Shown here one piece after another: positions 34,714 through 41,578 of a stretch of 64,000 nt of DNA. The DNA is from Variovorax sp. TBS-050B (lineage in GTDB: Bacteria; Pseudomonadota; Gammaproteobacteria; Burkholderiales; Burkholderiaceae_C). Within the stretch, counting starts at the first letter, position 1; each line of letters begins with the position of its first letter. The notes under the pieces are model-generated. The model saw nothing but the letters and a program-made list of their open reading frames with translations, was not told where the DNA came from and did no database searches. A program made the translations under genes and the position numbers. The DNA lies in assembly GCF_029893635.1 (NCBI RefSeq), contig NZ_JARXYR010000001.1, forward strand, positions 124,001-188,000. Reading direction: 5' to 3'.

Positions 34714-35087
34714 GCCGCAAACGACTGGAAGCACGCCCAGGCCCGACGGTTACAGACGACCATTCGAATGCTATGCACGAGCTCAATCTTTCGCTCCCTC
34801 GCGTTGATTGCGACTTCAACGCCTATGCTTTGAGCAACGAGCTGGATGACGTCTGTTACTACTCGTTCAGGGAAGACATTGACAGACTCGCATCCTTGGT
34901 TGGCGAAGTGGTCGTCCTATTTGACTATGACACTCCCGGTGAAATCACTGCTTGCGAGGCGGTCATCGAACGCTATGAGCAAGGTTGGCGCGGAGACCCG
35001 GAGCGCTCATCTTGGTTCTGTGGATGGAGAGCGAGGCGAATTGATGGAACTTGGTTCAGCGGCGCGATCCCATGGGACAACGAGTAG
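34710..35087 (+). CDS. Hypothetical protein, up to 125 residues
   Basis: Not recognised. The GTG at 34710 overlaps the previous stop (GTGA); an ATG at 34773 (MHELNLSLPRVDCDF) is the more protein-like start, giving 104 residues. Acidic and aromatic-rich (DDVCYYSFREDIDRL, VVVLFDYDTPGEITACEAVIERYEQGW, SSWFCGWRARRIDGTWFSGAIPWDNE). Lower GC than the neighbourhood. Probably co-expressed with the upstream hypothetical gene. Confidence 0.55.
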   Translation: MSRKRLEARPGPTVTDDHSNAMHELNLSLPRVDCDFNAYALSNELDDVCYYSFREDIDRLASLVGEVVVLFDYDTPGEITACEAVIERYEQGWRGDPERSSWFCGWRARRIDGTWFSGAIPWDNE

Positions 35088-35156
35088 CCGTTTCGCCAGA
35101 ACCGGGCAGTCATCTAGACGTCCGCTTACGCACACTCCAGACTTCCGGTTTGGGCC

Positions 35157-35450
35157 CTAAGTTGAAGTTCGTTTTGCTCCGAAGCGGTCGTTCAGTTCGG
35201 CGTCAACCGTGTGAAACGGCCCATCTTTCGGGCTTCTCTCGGTCTCGGCGAAGTAAGAAATGAATTCGTCATCGGTATTGAGCTCGTGCTGGACCCGCTC
35301 GATGTGGTGAGACAGTTCGGCAGCACGAAGCACAGCCGAGAAGCCTTCAATGTTGTCCGAGGCAGCTCTCTGCAAGGACTGCACGCTTGTTCCTGGCCAA
35401 CAGCATCTGAGGCATCTTTTTGGCCGCTTCCCGCCCATTGCCAGCGTCAT
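35157..35450 (-). CDS. Possible small hypothetical protein downstream of the MFS gene
   Basis: 97 residues if ATG 35450 is used; this ATG overlaps the MFS stop codon (ATGA) with AAGAGA upstream, as expected for translational coupling. The C-terminal two thirds look protein-like (NIEGFSAVLRAAELSHHI, VQHELNTDDEFISYFAETERSP). No family recognised. The frame also runs open, antisense, through the MFS gene, so it could be accidental. Confidence 0.4.
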   Translation of the reverse strand: MTLAMGGKRPKRCLRCCWPGTSVQSLQRAASDNIEGFSAVLRAAELSHHIERVQHELNTDDEFISYFAETERSPKDGPFHTVDAELNDRFGAKRTST

Positions 35451-36643
35451 TTCCATCTCTTCGTCTTTTCCGCACGGGCGATGAACAAGGCGGTTGCAAG
35501 CGACAGCAATGAAGCTGTCAACATCGCGCCGAGGACTGCAACGCTTGCATTCGGCGCGTCCACGACCAACCCCGAAGCAAAGGCAATGATGCCCGCACCG
35601 ATCAAGGTCAAGGCCGCCGCCAACCCCGATGCAGTTCCCGCAAGACCCGGGTGAAAAGAAAGCACTCGTGCATTTGCCGCTGGCATCGTCAGTCCATTGC
35701 CCAGTCCGACGCTGACGCACGGGCCGAAGAACGCAAGCGGGTGTGTCACGCCGGCGATCATCAAGCCGAGCCCGATCAGAAGGCCCGAGCAAGTGAGGAT
35801 GCGGCCTGCAACGATGAACTCTGTGGAGGAACGGTGGGAACTCGTGCGTCCCACAAAGTAGCTTCCAACGATGAAGCCAGCCGGCACCATTCCCATATAG
35901 AGGCCGAGCGCCGTGCCGGACGTGTCGTGCAGTTGTGCTGCAACCAACGGTGCTCCACTCAGAAAAACGTACAACGTTCCTATGGCCAACGCCATGCAGA
36001 GAGCGTATGCGCTGAACCGCGTCGAGCGAAGTAGGTCGCCATACCCCCTGAACTGCACCCCCATGGACTTCGATGGGTGACGGTTCGTCTCTCGCAAATG
36101 AAACGCGACCAGGTACACGCCGGCGAACCCCAGGAGTGCGAATGCAATGAAGTTTGCACGCCAACCGAAGTGCGTATCGAGCATTCCACCGAAGAGGGGT
36201 CCGATCATCGGGGCCACGGCCCAAGCGGAGGAGACATAGCCAATCCGGCTGGCCGCTGCACGCTCGTCCGAGGTATCGCGAATGGCAGCCAGGGAGACTG
36301 CGTACCCCGCGGTCACGGCCCCCTGTAACCATCGACACAACAAGAACGTGCGAATGTCTGTCGCCAAGCTGCAGCCGATCGAGGCGATCGTGAAAACGGT
36401 CAAAGCAACCAGCGCGATGGGCTTGCGTCCAAAGCGGTCTGAGAGGGCGCCCGCGATCAAGTGTGTGAAGGCCGTGGCCACGGCGTATCCGGCAATAGCG
36501 GCGTTGACCACGAAAAATTCCACACCAAGATCCCTGGCAATGCTAGGCAACGAAGGCACGAACATGTTGACCGGCAGGACCGCGAGTGCAGAAACGGCAA
36601 TCAAGACAAAAAGAGGCGGCGCTTGCTGGGCTTGCGAGGGCAT
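35447..36643 (-). CDS. MFS drug-resistance transporter, Bcr/CflA type
   Basis: 398 residues from ATG 36643 with AAGGAG at good spacing. Twelve membrane segments. LPVNMFVPSLPSIARDLGV is the typical Bcr/CflA opening. The loop 2-3 motif GALSDRFGRKPIAL matches MFS motif A, and CRWLQGAVTAGYAVSLAAIRDTSDE follows TM4. Inner-membrane proton antiporter exporting small drugs, amino acids or metabolites. It lies in the accessory stretch and has no regulator beside it. Confidence 0.93.
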   Translation of the reverse strand: MPSQAQQAPPLFVLIAVSALAVLPVNMFVPSLPSIARDLGVEFFVVNAAIAGYAVATAFTHLIAGALSDRFGRKPIALVALTVFTIASIGCSLATDIRTFLLCRWLQGAVTAGYAVSLAAIRDTSDERAAASRIGYVSSAWAVAPMIGPLFGGMLDTHFGWRANFIAFALLGFAGVYLVAFHLRETNRHPSKSMGVQFRGYGDLLRSTRFSAYALCMALAIGTLYVFLSGAPLVAAQLHDTSGTALGLYMGMVPAGFIVGSYFVGRTSSHRSSTEFIVAGRILTCSGLLIGLGLMIAGVTHPLAFFGPCVSVGLGNGLTMPAANARVLSFHPGLAGTASGLAAALTLIGAGIIAFASGLVVDAPNASVAVLGAMLTASLLSLATALFIARAEKTKRWK

Positions 36644-36932
36644 TACGGCTGAACTCCTTGACTTGGGGCCCTCGGAGTTCCGGGAGCCTTGGGTGACCTG
36701 GTCACGGAGGCGATGCGGTTGCACGGCCTTGATCAGCTCATGTTGGGTCAACAGGAGTCAACGTGTCGCCAGTCCTTATGAGGCCGGGCGAGGTGATGAG
36801 CAGTCGGAACGCTGCTCGGAGAGCGGGTGAGCTCGAATGAGTAGATTGTGCCCCACCGGTGAACGGCAGCTTCTGGCCGAGGTCAGGCCAGCGGTTCGAT
36901 TCGTACTTCCGCTTTTGGCCGACGGTAGTCGG

Positions 36933-37409
36933 TCAGATGGCACCAAGCTTCAACGCCCGGTCGAACGAGTTCCTGTCCCGCGTTGCTAGAAACATCGTCG
37001 GGGTTCCGGCACCCAAGACATGCAGCGGCAGCGCGGCCTCAACTTGAGCCCAAAATCCCGTAGCTTGGTCCGGCGGCAGCGGGGCGAAGCCGAAGTGGTT
37101 AACAGATGAGCGATAGCAGTACGGCCTCGGACGCTCTTCGTACACGTACCACTCATCAAAACCGGGCGCAGGCAGGTCGGAAACGGCGGTTATCTTGGGG
37201 CTTACAGCAATTCTATCCACGACCTCCCAACCGGATCGCAACTCGGCCTCGGTCGGCTTGTAATAGCCGCTGTCACATGAAGCAATGGCCACATGTCTCC
37301 CGAGAACCAGTTCGGGCATACGGTCAAGTAAGTCAAAGAGTGATGGGTCCCAGTCATAAGACCACTGCACGACCGAATAATTCAGCTTATGTCCCGCAAG
37401 ATGGACCAC
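36933..37409 (-). CDS. Hypothetical protein, 158 residues
   Basis: Not recognised. The GTG start at 37409 is supported by AGGAGG at five bases. Soluble and aromatic-rich (VVQWSYDWDPSLFDLLDRM, SCDSGYYKPTEAELRSGWEVV, DEWYVYEERPRPYCYRSSVNHFGFAPLPPDQATGFW), with no signal peptide. The sequence has a coherent protein composition and normal length, so it is likely real. Function unknown; part of the accessory stretch of unrelated small genes. Confidence 0.65.
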   Translation of the reverse strand: MVHLAGHKLNYSVVQWSYDWDPSLFDLLDRMPELVLGRHVAIASCDSGYYKPTEAELRSGWEVVDRIAVSPKITAVSDLPAPGFDEWYVYEERPRPYCYRSSVNHFGFAPLPPDQATGFWAQVEAALPLHVLGAGTPTMFLATRDRNSFDRALKLGAI

Positions 37410-37534
37410 AAACGCCTCCTCTTGATTAGCCGATACGTGAACCAGCGACTTATGTTGAACATCTGAGGTTGCTAGCCGCCTCGGTTCTGACCACTGGCGG
37501 AAGGGCCGCTTATGGCCGAAGGCAGCCGATTGAG

Positions 37535-38098
37535 CTAGCTCGCTGATTTGCGCTCAATGCGAATTACCTGCGGGTCAACGGCATCCATGAACATGTAGCA
37601 GCGGCCGAAGAGCGCCGCCTTTCCATGATCATCAAACACATTGGGCCCCGCGCCGGTGATGAGGACCTCATCAGTGGCCAGGGCGTCCAGGTGCCGCTGC
37701 TGAATCTCTGGCCAGTGGCCGTCAACCAGATCCTTGAGGACGATCGTCGCGACATCGTGGTTGTAGTGAATAAGAATGTTGCCGTCCTTCATCGCGACCG
37801 GGTTCATGTCAACGTGAGCGTGAAAAACGCTTCGAAGGGCGGCCATAGCGTGCGCCTCAGCAGCATTGTCTGACAGTCCGTCCGGAAGTATGGAAATGGT
37901 GCCCTCGCGAAACACAGCGAAGTCTCGTGAGCCGTTGCAGTACGTGTGGGTTCTATCTACAACTTTATCGACAGGAATCGGGTAGGTCGGCCTCCACGCG
38001 GGGACCGGAGGAAACTGCCTGGCCGTCGGAGCTTGCGCCGGCCTCAACCGGTGGGCGTTACGCGGTTCACTAGCTTTCTTCTTGAATGGCCAAATCAT
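37535..38098 (-). CDS. Hypothetical protein, 187 residues
   Basis: Not recognised. ATG 38098; the N-terminus is MIWPFKKKASEP followed by a proline-rich linker to about residue 40. A compact domain follows (ILPDGLSDNAAEAHAMAALRSVFHAHVDMNPVAMKDGNILIHYNHDVATIVL, DALATDEVLITGAGPNVFDDHGKAALFGRCYMFMDAVDP). The short hydrophobic-basic start is not a convincing signal peptide. Likely a real gene of unknown function. Confidence 0.65.
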   Translation of the reverse strand: MIWPFKKKASEPRNAHRLRPAQAPTARQFPPVPAWRPTYPIPVDKVVDRTHTYCNGSRDFAVFREGTISILPDGLSDNAAEAHAMAALRSVFHAHVDMNPVAMKDGNILIHYNHDVATIVLKDLVDGHWPEIQQRHLDALATDEVLITGAGPNVFDDHGKAALFGRCYMFMDAVDPQVIRIERKSAS

Positions 38099-38312
38099 GC
38101 TATTGGTTCAATTCCATACAGGCTAACAAGCCGCCAATGCTACAGATTGGGCGGCAGGTCCGCCGTCCGCTCCTGGCCCGCAAGCGGCCTGCAGGAGGAA
38201 TGCTACTGCGTCGTGCTGCGTATCGAGCCGCTGAGCTTCTCCTGCTGTTAGCATCCATGACTCAGGCCATTGAACCGGAGACTTTCGGATCGCCGTAGAA
38301 GCGGTCTTTCTT

Positions 38313-38840
38313 CTACGATTCGCGCGGCGTATTGTCCTCGCTGACGTGATCTAGCAGATCGTCAACGGTGTTGAAGGACACCGTTTCTGCATCCACTTCT
38401 CGCGCATCGACAGCAAGGTCTTCAAGAGCGAGTTGTTCGTCAAGCTGGGCATGGATCCAGCTGTCGGGAAACTGGCGCGGCGCTTCGAAGCGCAGGAGTG
38501 TCGCCCCGGCGAACACAACGACAGATTTCAAGATCAAGTCGGAGCGCAGGCTGGTGGTTTCCTGCACTGGCTCGTCACCGACCGCCGCTTCAATCTCGTC
38601 TGCGATCTGGTCGATGATCAGGTCCCACTGCGTTGGCGAGATGCCGAGCATTTGGTCGATGCCGCGCAGCAGAGCCGCAACGTCCGGTGCTCCCCCGTCC
38701 TGGAGCTCAGGATCGACGTTGACCCAAACGTCAGCTTGCGCTGCCAACACGCGAGCCCGGCCCACCACAATGTCTTCTCTCACCTCGACATCGGTGAGTA
38801 CCCCGCTGCTTGCGATCGCCTCTCTGATTTTGTGGATCAC
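38313..38840 (-). CDS. Hypothetical protein, 175 residues
   Basis: Not recognised. GTG 38840 (VIHKIREAIASSGVLTDVEV) is chosen because GGGGGAGA lies just upstream; a TTG at 38921 would add 27 residues. Very acidic. Two readable parts: VEVREDIVVGRARVLAAQADVWVNVDPEL with WDLIIDQIADEIEAAVG, then LRSDLILKSVVVFAGATLLRFEAPRQFPDSWIHAQLDE. A small cytoplasmic protein by composition; function unknown. Confidence 0.6.
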   Translation of the reverse strand: MIHKIREAIASSGVLTDVEVREDIVVGRARVLAAQADVWVNVDPELQDGGAPDVAALLRGIDQMLGISPTQWDLIIDQIADEIEAAVGDEPVQETTSLRSDLILKSVVVFAGATLLRFEAPRQFPDSWIHAQLDEQLALEDLAVDAREVDAETVSFNTVDDLLDHVSEDNTPRES

Positions 38841-38973
38841 CCCGTCTCCCCCTGCGAAAGTGCCGTCCAAGTCTGCTGACGGCCGATAGTACCCATTTGC
38901 GCTGCCCAGGGGATTCGGCAACCGCTGCGTAGCTGCCCGTCGGATGTGCCTGCTTCAGCTGCGTGGCCTCCCA

Positions 38974-40005
38974 TCATCGCGCAGGCGGAAGACCTCGTGG
39001 CTTGGGCCTGGCAACGGCCGTTGCTCTTTCGACCGATGCCGCTTCGGCCTCGCGGTCCGACATCTTGCGGATCACGTCCATGAACGCCAGCACGGCCGTA
39101 CTGGGCGGCTCGCCTTGCAGCGTGATCAGGCCGAAGTCTGGTACGCGGTTGGGGAGCTCGGCCGCGATGCGCGTCAGCAGCCCACGCCGCACGTACTTGT
39201 CCACCAGCGCGGAGGGCTGCAGCGACAGCATGGTCGTGTTTTGCATCAGTTCCAATGCGAACAGGAACGACGGCGTCTCGACGATGCCCGAAGTGAGCGA
39301 CAGGCCCGTGCTGCGGAAGATGTCGTCCGATACCTTGCGCAGCGCCGTGGATGTCGGATAGAGAATCCATGGCCAGTTCGACAGTTCCTTCAGTCCGGGG
39401 GGCTTCCGTCCCCGCAGCGGATGGTGCACGCCTGCGGTGATCTGCAAACCTTCACCGGTCAGGTTTTCGTAGTGGAACTGGCCGCGCTGGGATTCGTCGG
39501 TGAAACGGCCGATCATGACGTCGATCTTGCGTTCGGCCAGCCACACGATCAGCTGATCGCTGCTCTGTTCCAGCACCTTCACCACCAGCAGCGGCCGCAG
39601 GCGCTGCAGCTCGGCCACCGCGGCGATCAGCAGATGCGCCGCCGCACCGGAGATCGCGCCGATCGACAGATGGCCGTGCCCGCCCAGTTTCAGGTCGCTG
39701 AACTCATCCACGAACTTGCGGTGGCCGTCCAGTGCCGAGTGCGCATAACGCAGGGTGAAGAGCCCGAGCTCGTTCGGTTGCATGTCGCGCGGCAGGCGAT
39801 CGAAGAGGCGCGCCTCCAGCATTTCCTCGATGTCCATCAACACCTTGGTGGCCGCCGACTGCGTGATGTACATCTGCTCGGCGGTCAGGCGCAGATTGCG
39901 CGTCTTGCCCAGGATATCGAGGAACTGCAGGTGCCGGAAACGCAGCCGCGAGACCTGCGCCAGCATCAGGGGTTTGTCAGAGGTCTGGCCTGAACTCATC
40001 AGCAT
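38974..40005 (-). CDS. LysR-family transcriptional regulator
   Basis: 343 residues starting at ATG 40005 (MLMSSGQTSDKPLML), slightly long for the family because of an N-terminal extension and an Arg/Ala/Pro-rich tail. HTH at SRLRFRHLQFLDILGKTRNLRLTAEQMYITQSAATKVLMDIEEML, of the GbpR/pentose-sugar regulator type. Divergent from the dehydratase remnant/FAH-family gene, so it is the likely regulator of that (now truncated) sugar-acid operon. Confidence 0.94.
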   Translation of the reverse strand: MLMSSGQTSDKPLMLAQVSRLRFRHLQFLDILGKTRNLRLTAEQMYITQSAATKVLMDIEEMLEARLFDRLPRDMQPNELGLFTLRYAHSALDGHRKFVDEFSDLKLGGHGHLSIGAISGAAAHLLIAAVAELQRLRPLLVVKVLEQSSDQLIVWLAERKIDVMIGRFTDESQRGQFHYENLTGEGLQITAGVHHPLRGRKPPGLKELSNWPWILYPTSTALRKVSDDIFRSTGLSLTSGIVETPSFLFALELMQNTTMLSLQPSALVDKYVRRGLLTRIAAELPNRVPDFGLITLQGEPPSTAVLAFMDVIRKMSDREAEAASVERATAVARPKPRGLPPAR

Positions 40006-40122
40006 TTGGAATGGATGCTAGCGAAAAAGTCAGTGGACCGGCAGGGGGCCGTCACCTAGCCTTCGGATGCATCAAGCACGGCTGCGCAGGGAGCCGGCGA
40101 CGCGCGGCAAGGTCGCCGTGGC

Positions 40123-40212
40123 GACACGTGGGTGTCCGACGAAGAGATCGCCCGCCGCCCGCGCGACTTGCCCGCGCTGCAGGTGCATTGGCGAAACCCC
40201 AAGGAAATCTGA
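40123..40212 (+). pseudogene. C-terminal remnant of an IlvD/Edd-family dehydratase
   Basis: The frame ending at TGA 40210-40212 reads DTWVSDEEIARRPRDLPALQVHW and then RNPKEI. VSDEEIARR is characteristic of the extreme C-terminus of IlvD/Edd (dihydroxy-acid and sugar-acid) dehydratases. The stop directly abuts the ATG of the FAH-family gene, as expected for an operon, but no dehydratase body is present upstream; the sequence before 40120 runs into the LysR promoter. A deletion apparently removed almost the whole gene. Confidence 0.5.
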
Positions 40213-41427
40213 ATGACTGCAACAACGACGGCCATGCCGGTGCGCACCGATGGCCTGCACCCGGTGCTGCCGCAGGACGGCCTGGCCGGAACGCTCGTCG
40301 GTCGTGTCTGGCGTGCCGGCGCGCCGGCGGGCCCGGCCGTGGTGGTGCTGCGCCCCGATGGCGTGTTCGATCTGAGCAAGCACTTCCCCACCATGAGCAC
40401 GCTGCTGGAGACCGAGCAGCCGGCGCAGGCCGTGCGTTCGGTGGCCGGCGAGTTCCTGTGCAGCGTCGATGCACTGCTCGACAACAGCAAGGCGCAAGGG
40501 CAGGACCCCACCGTTCCCTGGCTGCTGGCGCCCTGCGACCTGCAGGTGGTCAAGGCCGCCGGCGTGACCTTTGCGGGCAGCATGATCGAACGCGTGATCG
40601 AGGAGCAGGCCGGCGGCGACGCCAGTCGTGCGCTCGCGCTACGCAACCAGATCACGGGGTTGATCGGCACCAGCCTGTCCGACGTCCGTCCCGGCTCTGC
40701 CGAAGCGCTGACACTGAAGAACCTGCTGCAGCAGCAGAAGCTGTGGTCGCAATACCTGGAGGTCGGCATCGGGCCCGATGCCGAGGTCTTCACCAAGGCG
40801 CCGGTGCTGGCGTCGGTGGGGCATGGCCAGGACATCGGCATCCGCGCCGAATCGACCTGGAACAACCCCGAGCCCGAGGTGGTGCTGGCCGTCAGCAGCC
40901 GCGGTGACATCGTCGGCGCTGCGCTGGGCAACGACGTCAACCTGCGCGACATCGAAGGCCGCAGCGCACTGCTGCTCGGCAAGGCCAAGGACAACAACGC
41001 GTCCTGCGCCATCGGTCCGTTCATCCGCCTGTTCGACGCTCACTTCGGCCTCGACCAGTTGCGCCACGAGACCGTGCACCTGCAGGTGACCGGCGACGAC
41101 GGCTACACGCTGCGAGGCATCAACACCATGGTCAGCATCAGCCGCGACCCGGTCGACCTGGTGGCGCAGACACTGGCCTGCCACCAGTATCCCGACGGTT
41201 TCATGCTGTTCCTGGGCACGCTGTTCGCGCCCACCGAAGACCGGGACGCGCCGGGCGGCGGTTTCACCCACAAGCTGGGCGACGTGGTCAGCATCCACAG
41301 CCCCTGGCTGGGCTGCCTGAGGAACCGGGTGGCCCATTGCGAGGCGGCATCGCCATGGCGCTTCGGCCTGCGTGCCTTGATCGGCAACCTGGCCGACCGC
41401 GGCCTGCTGCAGGGCGCGCAGCTGTGA
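40213..41427 (+). CDS. FAH-superfamily protein, 2-keto-3-deoxypentonate dehydratase-like
   Basis: 404 residues. A fumarylacetoacetate hydrolase-superfamily C-terminal domain carries the metal-site region (VGIGPDAEVFTKAP, STWNNPEPEVVLAVSSRGDIVGAALGNDVNLRDIEGRSALLLGKAKDNNASCAIGPFI). An N-terminal domain resembles that of bacterial XylX/2-keto-3-deoxy-D-xylonate dehydratases (LVGRVWRAGAPAGPAVVVLRPDGVFDLSKHFPTMS). The context (preceding IlvD/Edd tail, GH10 xylanase downstream, LysR upstream) supports an oxidative pentose (Weimberg-type) role. It could be another FAH hydrolase. Confidence 0.85.
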   Translation: MTATTTAMPVRTDGLHPVLPQDGLAGTLVGRVWRAGAPAGPAVVVLRPDGVFDLSKHFPTMSTLLETEQPAQAVRSVAGEFLCSVDALLDNSKAQGQDPTVPWLLAPCDLQVVKAAGVTFAGSMIERVIEEQAGGDASRALALRNQITGLIGTSLSDVRPGSAEALTLKNLLQQQKLWSQYLEVGIGPDAEVFTKAPVLASVGHGQDIGIRAESTWNNPEPEVVLAVSSRGDIVGAALGNDVNLRDIEGRSALLLGKAKDNNASCAIGPFIRLFDAHFGLDQLRHETVHLQVTGDDGYTLRGINTMVSISRDPVDLVAQTLACHQYPDGFMLFLGTLFAPTEDRDAPGGGFTHKLGDVVSIHSPWLGCLRNRVAHCEAASPWRFGLRALIGNLADRGLLQGAQL

Positions 41428-41470
41428 CGGCCATGCGCCGCAGGATTCCTTTCAACCCAAGGAGACAAGC

Positions 41471-41566
41471 ATGCATCTGACCATCGAACCTCGATCCGCG
41501 AGAGGGCGCACAGGCGGGCGCCGCAGAGCCAGCCAAAGAGAACGCCTCGATCGCAGGACTCACTAG
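41471..41566 (+). pseudogene. Orphan gene start (truncated 5' end of a lost gene)
   Basis: A perfect ribosome site (AAGGAGACAAGC, then ATG 41471) opens MHLTIEPRSARGRTGG and a basic stretch that stops after 31 codons. The excellent start followed by meaningless basic sequence suggests that only the first seven or so codons of an operon gene survive, fused to unrelated DNA at about 41495. It lies 43 bp after the FAH-family gene and before the xylanase. Confidence 0.35.
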
Positions 41567-41578
41567 AAGGACCGGATC

